NCBI GenBank assembly: GCA_023432565.1 | Contig: JAEYUL010000025.1 | Location: 1 to 18,931, forward strand | Source of the DNA: Actinomycetes bacterium | Lineage (GTDB): Bacteria; Actinomycetota; Actinomycetes; Actinomycetales; Cellulomonadaceae | DNA length: 18,931 bases | Direction of reading: 5' to 3' | Part shown: in pieces, positions 13,852 to 18,931 of the stretch | Position numbering within the stretch: position 1 is the first letter of the stretch | Layout of the letters: each line of letters starts with the position of its first letter | The notes under the pieces: generated by a model | The model's database searches: none | What the model saw: only the letters and a program-made list of their open reading frames with translations | Told to the model about the DNA's origin: nothing | Program-made: the position numbers and the translations under genes

Positions 13852-16527
13852 ATGGCGACCCGTACGACTCCCCGGTCGCGCTCCGGCGCGCCCGCTTCAC
13901 GGTCCGCCGGCACGCCCTCCCGGAACCAGGCCTCGCGGCCGGGCGGCTCGCGTCCGGCGGGTCGCACCGCCGCGCCCGCACCTCGCCGAGCTGCGCTGCC
14001 GGTGCGCATCGTCCGCGGCGTGTGGATGGGTAGCGCGCACCTCGTCGGCGGGGCGGCACGTCGGGTCGGCCGCGACGCACGCGACCTCGACCCGTCGCAC
14101 CGGCGTGACGGTCTCGCCCTCACGTTGCTCGGCGTGGCCGTGGTCGTCGCCGCGCGTGAGTGGTGGTCGCTGTCGGGAACCGCGGGCGGCGTGATCCACA
14201 ACGTCGTGGCGGGCTCGTTCGGCGTCGTGGGGGTCGTCGTCCCGCTCCTGCTCCTGGCGACGTCCGTGCGGCTGATGCGGCACCCTGACCGCGGTCAGGC
14301 GAACGGGCGCATCGGCATCGGGCTCGGGGCGATCCTGGTCGCCGTGTGCGGACTCGTGCACGTGTTCTCCGGGACCCCGGCCACGAGCGAGATGGACGAG
14401 GTCCGCGCGGCGGGCGGCATGCTCGGCCTCGTCGTCGGGACGCCGCTCGCGACGCTCGTCACGGTCCCCGTCACAGCGGTCCTGCTCTTCCTGCTGGCGT
14501 TCTTCGGCGTGCTCGTCGTGACCGCCACGCCGGTCCACCAGATCGTGCCGCGACTGCGCGCGCTCTACCGGCGCCTCACCGGGCAGCACGAGGCAGCCGA
14601 CGACCAGGACGACGACGAGCCGCTGGTCATCAACGCCGGCCACACGGCGGTCGAGGAGCCCGAGCCGCGCCCCCGGCGCCTGGGTCGCCTGCGTCGTCGG
14701 CGTGCCGACCACGCCGCGACCGACGACGACGGCCTCGAGGCGTACGAGGCCGACGAGGCGTTCGTCCGTGCCGCCGTGGTCGTCCCGGGCGGCGAGCCGG
14801 CCGGACCCGGCGCCGCGCCGGGCCACGACGACGCGACGCAGCACCTCGACGCCGCCCCGCCCACCGAGCCGACGGCGGTCGTCGAGACCGTGGGCCGGGC
14901 GAAGCCCGAGCTGAGCCCGCCGGTCACGACGGGTGTGCCCCGCGGCGAGCAGCCGACGCTCGAGGGCGACGTCCTGTACACGTTGCCCTCGGAGGACTCG
15001 CTCGTGAAGGGTGCGCCCCACAAGGTGCGCTCGGCCGCGAACGACCGCGTCGTGGAGTCCCTCACGAGCGTCCTGGAGCAGTTCGAGATCGACGCCAAGG
15101 TCACGGGATTCACGCGCGGACCGACGGTGACGCGCTACGAGGTCGAGCTCGGCCCGGCGGTCAAGGTCGAGCGCGTGACCGCGCTGTCGAAGAACATCGC
15201 GTACGCGGTCGCGTCGGCGGACGTGCGCATCCTGTCGCCCATCCCCGGCAAGTCGGCGATCGGCATCGAGATCCCCAACACCGACCGCGAGACGGTCGCC
15301 CTGGGCGACGTGCTGCGCTCGGCCGCGGCCAAGCGCACGGACCACCCGATGGTCATCGGCGTCGGCAAGGACGTCGAGGGCGGGTACGTCACGGCCAACC
15401 TCGCCAAGATGCCGCACCTGCTCGTCGCGGGTGCCACCGGTGCGGGCAAGTCGAGCTTCGTCAACTCGATGATCGTCTCGATCCTGATGCGCGCGACGCC
15501 CGACGAGGTGCGCATGGTGCTCGTCGACCCGAAGCGGGTCGAGCTGACGATCTACGAAGGCATCCCGCACCTCATCACCCCGATCATCACCAACCCGAAG
15601 AAGGCTGCCGAGGCCCTCGAGTGGGTGGTGCGGGAGATGGAGGCCCGCTACGACGACCTGGCGATGTTCGGGTTCAAGCACGTCGACGACTTCAACGCCG
15701 CCGTGCGTGCGGGCAAGGTCAAGCCGTTGCCCGGCTCCGAGCGCAAGATCGCCACCTACCCGTACCTGCTGGTGATCGTCGACGAGCTGGCCGATCTCAT
15801 GATGGTGGCGCCCCGCGACGTCGAGGCCTCGATCCAGCGCATCACCCAGCTCGCACGCGCGGCCGGGATCCACCTCGTGCTGGCCACGCAGCGTCCGTCG
15901 GTCGACGTGGTGACCGGCCTCATCAAGGCCAACGTGCCCTCCCGTCTGGCGTTCGCGACGTCCTCGCTGACCGACTCGCGCGTCGTGCTCGACCAGCCGG
16001 GGGCGGAGAAGCTGATCGGCCAGGGTGATGCGCTGTTCCTGCCGATGGGTGCCGCCAAGCCGATGCGTACGCAGGGCGCCTGGGTCGCCGAGTCCGAGAT
16101 CCACGCGGTCGTCACGCACGTCAAGAAGCAGCTCAAGCCGTCGTACCGCCAGGACGTCACGGCGGCGGCGCCCAAGAAGCAGGTCGACGAGGACATCGGC
16201 GACGACCTGGACCTGCTGCTGCAGGCGGCTGAGCTCGTCGTGACGACCCAGTTCGGGTCGACGTCGATGCTGCAGCGCAAGCTGCGTGTCGGTTTCGCCA
16301 AGGCGGGGCGCCTCATGGACCTGCTCGAGTCGCGCGAGATCGTCGGGCCCTCGGAGGGCTCGAAGGCCCGTGAGGTCCTCGTACAGCCCGACGACCTGCC
16401 CGCCACGCTCGCGATGCTGCGCGGTGCGCCGCACGAGGCCCCGGGCGACGACGGTCTGCCGGTCGCGACGGACTACCACGACGACCTCGAGGACGAGGGC
16501 CAGGACTGGCCCGGCGGCGGTCGGTGA
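13852..16527 (+). CDS. ftsK: DNA translocase FtsK/SpoIIIE
   Basis: 891 residues. It is a septum-located, ATP-driven DNA pump that clears and segregates chromosome ends during division. An arginine/proline/alanine-rich cytoplasmic N-terminus (1-80) is followed by four or five membrane helices (about 87-103, 114-141, 152-174, 190-225). An acidic, proline-rich linker (about 230-395) leads to the motor. Walker A GATGAGKS is at 527-534, Walker B LLVIVDE at 639-645, then ATQRPSVDVVTGLIKANVPSR. The C-terminal winged-helix gamma domain (about 784-845, AELVVTTQFGSTSMLQRKLRVGFAKAGRLMD), which reads the orientation sequences, is complete. A short acidic tail follows. The ATG is supported by the -10 element 7 nt upstream. 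The stop overlaps the start of the next gene (GTGA). Confidence 0.97.
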   Translation: MATRTTPRSRSGAPASRSAGTPSRNQASRPGGSRPAGRTAAPAPRRAALPVRIVRGVWMGSAHLVGGAARRVGRDARDLDPSHRRDGLALTLLGVAVVVAAREWWSLSGTAGGVIHNVVAGSFGVVGVVVPLLLLATSVRLMRHPDRGQANGRIGIGLGAILVAVCGLVHVFSGTPATSEMDEVRAAGGMLGLVVGTPLATLVTVPVTAVLLFLLAFFGVLVVTATPVHQIVPRLRALYRRLTGQHEAADDQDDDEPLVINAGHTAVEEPEPRPRRLGRLRRRRADHAATDDDGLEAYEADEAFVRAAVVVPGGEPAGPGAAPGHDDATQHLDAAPPTEPTAVVETVGRAKPELSPPVTTGVPRGEQPTLEGDVLYTLPSEDSLVKGAPHKVRSAANDRVVESLTSVLEQFEIDAKVTGFTRGPTVTRYEVELGPAVKVERVTALSKNIAYAVASADVRILSPIPGKSAIGIEIPNTDRETVALGDVLRSAAAKRTDHPMVIGVGKDVEGGYVTANLAKMPHLLVAGATGAGKSSFVNSMIVSILMRATPDEVRMVLVDPKRVELTIYEGIPHLITPIITNPKKAAEALEWVVREMEARYDDLAMFGFKHVDDFNAAVRAGKVKPLPGSERKIATYPYLLVIVDELADLMMVAPRDVEASIQRITQLARAAGIHLVLATQRPSVDVVTGLIKANVPSRLAFATSSLTDSRVVLDQPGAEKLIGQGDALFLPMGAAKPMRTQGAWVAESEIHAVVTHVKKQLKPSYRQDVTAAAPKKQVDEDIGDDLDLLLQAAELVVTTQFGSTSMLQRKLRVGFAKAGRLMDLLESREIVGPSEGSKAREVLVQPDDLPATLAMLRGAPHEAPGDDGLPVATDYHDDLEDEGQDWPGGGR

Positions 16528-18931
16528 ACGCCGCGCGCGGGCCGCACGACGCGTCGCCCGCGTCGGTGCTCGCCGGCACGCAGGACACCGTCGGCGGGGG
16601 ACTGCTCGTGATCGCCGCCATCGCGGTCGTCGCTCTCGTCTGGGTGCTCGTGCTGCTCGCACGTCAGCGTCGCGAGGTGCACCGCGCGAACGGGCTGCTC
16701 GACCTGTCACGCGAGCTGCGGCACCGGTACGACGCGCTGCAGGCGGTGACCAAGGAGGGCGTGCTCGTCGTGTCCCTGTCCGGCACCGTGCTGGACATCT
16801 CCGAGCGTGCCGCGGCGATCCTCGGGCTCGAGACCGTCGCCGCGGTGGGCCGCCGCCTCGCCGACCTGCCCGTGGTGCTCGTCAACGAGCAGGGCCTGTC
16901 GATGAACCCCGCCTCGGTGCTCGGCTACCGCACGGGACGCGCGGGCTACACGGTCGACTCCCAGCTCGTGGGTGTCGCCCTGCCCGGGCCGATGGGCACC
17001 CAGGCGCGCATGGTGCAGGTCGCGAGCCAGCTCGTCGCGGCCGCCGACGGCGACGCGCCCGCGGTGCTCACGACGCTCGTCGACGTCACGGGGTCCCGCC
17101 AGGTCGAGGCGGCGCTGTCGCGCTCCGAGACGCAGTTCCGCGTCGCGATGGAGAACGCGCCGATCGGCATGGCGCTCGTCGATCTCGACTGGCACATCGT
17201 GGAGGCCAACGCGGCGCTCGCCGAGCTGCTCGGGACCACGGTGGAGGCGCTGCGCGGCTACCCCATGGAGGCGCTCGGCACACCCGACTCGCGCGCGAGC
17301 GAACGGCTCGAGGTCGACCGGCTGCTGGGCGGCGGTCAGCACCGCTTCTCGATCGAGAAGCGCTACCAGCGGGCCGACGACCACCTCGTGTGGGTCGTGC
17401 TCGACGCGGCACTCGTGCGCAGCCCCACGGGGGAGCCCGACCACTTCGTGGTGCAGGTGCGGGACTCGACCGAGTCGCGGCTGCAGGCGGAGATGCTCAC
17501 GCACCGCGCGATGCACGACCCGCTCACCGGCCTGGCGAACCGCACCCTGCTCCAGGAGGTCCTGCAGTCCGTGCTCGAGCAGCCGGGCGTCGTGGACCGG
17601 GTCGCGGTGCTCGCGTGCGACCTCGACGGGTTCAAGGAGATCAACGACCGCTACGGGCACGCCGCCGGCGACGAGGTGCTCGTGCACGTCGCGGGCGTGC
17701 TGCGGGCAGCGACCGCGCGGCGCGGCACGGTCGCGCGCCTGGGCGGGGACGAGTTCGTCGTGGTGGTGCAGGACGCCGACGCACCGCGAGCCGTCTTCGA
17801 GGTCGCCGGCGCCATCCACGCCGGCCTCGCCGAGCCGGTGCGGGTCGCGCGCCGCCGGCTGTCCGTGGCGGCGAGCATCGGGATCGCGCTGGCCGAGCCC
17901 GAGACGATGCAGGGCGGTGCGCCCGGCCTGCTCGCGGCCGCGGACTCGGCGCTCTACAAGGCCAAGGCGGCCGGTCGGGGCCGCACCGAGGTGTACGACC
18001 ACTCGATGACGCGCTCGTCGGGCGCCGACCTGCTGCGCGAGCTCACCGACGCTCTCGACGCCGACGAGCTCGTGGTGCACTACCAGCCGATCGTCGACCT
18101 CGCGGACGGCCGCGTCGTCGGGTACGAGGCGCTGGTGCGCTGGCAGCACCCGTACCGCGGCCTGCTCCTTCCGGCCGCGTTCCTCTCGCTCGCGCAGGAG
18201 GCCGGCCTGGCGGTCCCGCTCGGCCAGTTCGTGGCGACCAAGGTCGCCGAGTTCGTCGCCTCGGCCCCCGACCGCTCGACGTGGGTGTCGGTCAACGTCT
18301 CGGCCGACCAGCTCGGGGACGGCGAGTTCGCGACGACCCTGCTCGCGGAGATCTCGCGGCACCGGCTCATGGCGGGCCGCATCGTCGTCGAGCTGACGGA
18401 GTCCTCGCTCGTCGCCTCCGGCACGCGCATCCGCCACGAGCTGACGCAGCTGTCCGCGGCAGGCGTGCCGATCCTGCTCGACGACTTCGGCACGGGGGTC
18501 TCGCCCCTGTCCTACCTGCGCGACCTGCCCGTCGCCGGCGTGAAGCTCGACATGTCGTTCACCTCCGGCATCCCGGACGACCCGACGGCCGGAAAGGTCG
18601 TGCGGGCGCTCGGTGCGCTCGCGCGCGAGCTCGCGATGGTGACCATCGCCGAGGGCATCGAGCACGCCGAGCAGGCCGAGTTCCTGCACCGCAACGGCTG
18701 GCGGTACGGGCAGGGGTGGTTGTACGGGGGAGCACAGCCCGCCCCGGCGCCGCACGCCGGGGCCGCGCCGGGTCCCGTCGCGCCCCCGCTGGTCCGCGAG
18801 GCGACCCGGTCAGCCCCGGTGCCCGCCGACCTGGCTGCTCCCGCGGGTCCGACGATGCTCGGCATGTCGACCGCCTCCGCGACGCCTCCGACGGGTCGCC
18901 CGCCCGTGCCCGGGCCGCCGGACCACGCGGG
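16524..18931 (+). CDS. Membrane-anchored PAS-PAS-GGDEF-EAL cyclic-di-GMP protein (3' end outside window)
   Basis: At least 802 residues; the frame is open to the window edge. The GTG start overlaps the ftsK stop by 4 nt. One membrane helix (about 26-46) is followed by two PAS-like regions (about 65-185 and 199-310), a GGDEF domain and an EAL domain. GGDEF: DPLTGLANR at 332-340 and intact GGDEF at 407-411, so cyclase activity is possible; the inhibitory RxxD site reads ARRG and is missing. EAL: E535 (EAL 535-537), N591, E623, D653/D654 (DDFGTG), K674, E710 and Q730 are all present, so phosphodiesterase activity is expected. A proline/alanine-rich tail starts near 740. It should make and/or degrade c-di-GMP in response to a PAS signal at the membrane. 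Which activity dominates cannot be told. Confidence 0.93.
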   Translation, partial: MNAARGPHDASPASVLAGTQDTVGGGLLVIAAIAVVALVWVLVLLARQRREVHRANGLLDLSRELRHRYDALQAVTKEGVLVVSLSGTVLDISERAAAILGLETVAAVGRRLADLPVVLVNEQGLSMNPASVLGYRTGRAGYTVDSQLVGVALPGPMGTQARMVQVASQLVAAADGDAPAVLTTLVDVTGSRQVEAALSRSETQFRVAMENAPIGMALVDLDWHIVEANAALAELLGTTVEALRGYPMEALGTPDSRASERLEVDRLLGGGQHRFSIEKRYQRADDHLVWVVLDAALVRSPTGEPDHFVVQVRDSTESRLQAEMLTHRAMHDPLTGLANRTLLQEVLQSVLEQPGVVDRVAVLACDLDGFKEINDRYGHAAGDEVLVHVAGVLRAATARRGTVARLGGDEFVVVVQDADAPRAVFEVAGAIHAGLAEPVRVARRRLSVAASIGIALAEPETMQGGAPGLLAAADSALYKAKAAGRGRTEVYDHSMTRSSGADLLRELTDALDADELVVHYQPIVDLADGRVVGYEALVRWQHPYRGLLLPAAFLSLAQEAGLAVPLGQFVATKVAEFVASAPDRSTWVSVNVSADQLGDGEFATTLLAEISRHRLMAGRIVVELTESSLVASGTRIRHELTQLSAAGVPILLDDFGTGVSPLSYLRDLPVAGVKLDMSFTSGIPDDPTAGKVVRALGALARELAMVTIAEGIEHAEQAEFLHRNGWRYGQGWLYGGAQPAPAPHAGAAPGPVAPPLVREATRSAPVPADLAAPAGPTMLGMSTASATPPTGRPPVPGPPDHA

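Noticed and set aside
13701..14201. N-terminal extension of the EamA transporter
   Set aside because: It would overlap ftsK antisense; a strong Shine-Dalgarno precedes GTG 13700 and the first membrane helix begins right there.
13897..16710. Very long minus-strand open frame (over 900 codons) opposite ftsK
   Set aside because: Arginine/histidine/aspartate-rich translation with no recognisable domain; it mirrors the high third-position GC of ftsK, whose own product is unmistakable.
16707..18755. 682-codon minus-strand open frame opposite the GGDEF-EAL gene
   Set aside because: The plus strand encodes complete PAS, GGDEF and EAL motifs in one frame; the antisense product is low-complexity and resembles nothing.
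1..18931. Search for CRISPR arrays, insertion sequences, tRNA/rRNA genes, attachment sites, toxin-antitoxin or phage-defence genes
   Set aside because: No regularly spaced repeats, transposase or integrase motifs, tRNA-like cloverleaf or defence domains were recognised by reading.

Overview
The window is very GC-rich (strong G/C bias at third codon positions, many GTG starts and one TTG start). Its gene content follows the conserved actinobacterial chromosomal neighbourhood pnp - M16 peptidase - dapB - thymidylate synthase - dapA - rnj - ftsK. Codon use, protein sequences and promoter style fit a Cellulomonas-like member of the Micrococcales. That placement is an inference from family resemblance, not from a database search. 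No mobile element, CRISPR array, rRNA or tRNA was seen, and coding density is high: the longest gap between genes is 222 bp.

Layout. Positions 1-1588 hold the 3' end of pnp and a closely following M16 zinc peptidase gene, closed by a very strong hairpin. An AraC-like regulator (1811-2686) precedes dapB (2790-3545), which is followed 3 bp later by a small membrane/TPR protein (3549-4049). Positions 4099-6513 form a minus-strand block: GNAT acetyltransferase, UPF0114 membrane protein, azlD and azlC, arranged as two translationally coupled pairs. On the plus strand follow thyA-folA (6571-7961, 4-nt overlap), dapA (8077-8994) and rnj (9102-10787, TTG start). A GATase1/AraC regulator (minus, 10762-11811) is divergent from an MBL-fold hydrolase (plus, 11883-12755), and an EamA/DMT transporter follows on the minus strand (12762-13700). 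Last come ftsK (13852-16527) and, overlapping its stop codon, a membrane-anchored PAS-PAS-GGDEF-EAL cyclic-di-GMP protein that runs off the right edge.

How the genes work together. dapA and dapB encode consecutive early steps of the diaminopimelate/lysine pathway, which feeds peptidoglycan. thyA and folA encode the dTMP/dihydrofolate cycle. pnp and rnj encode two RNA-decay enzymes. ftsK encodes the septal DNA pump. Between these core genes lie lineage-variable transporters, regulators and small enzymes, mostly on the opposite strand.

The most consistent regulatory signal is a TAnnnT -10 hexamer ending 6-8 nt before the start codon of dapB, thyA, dapA, ftsK and the GATase1/AraC gene, which predicts leaderless mRNAs for these five units. 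No clearly novel system was found. The points most worth a second look are the ftsK-coupled c-di-GMP gene, the leaderless promoters, the hairpin in front of the rnj ribosome binding site, the operator-like repeats, and a metallo-hydrolase with an altered metal motif.
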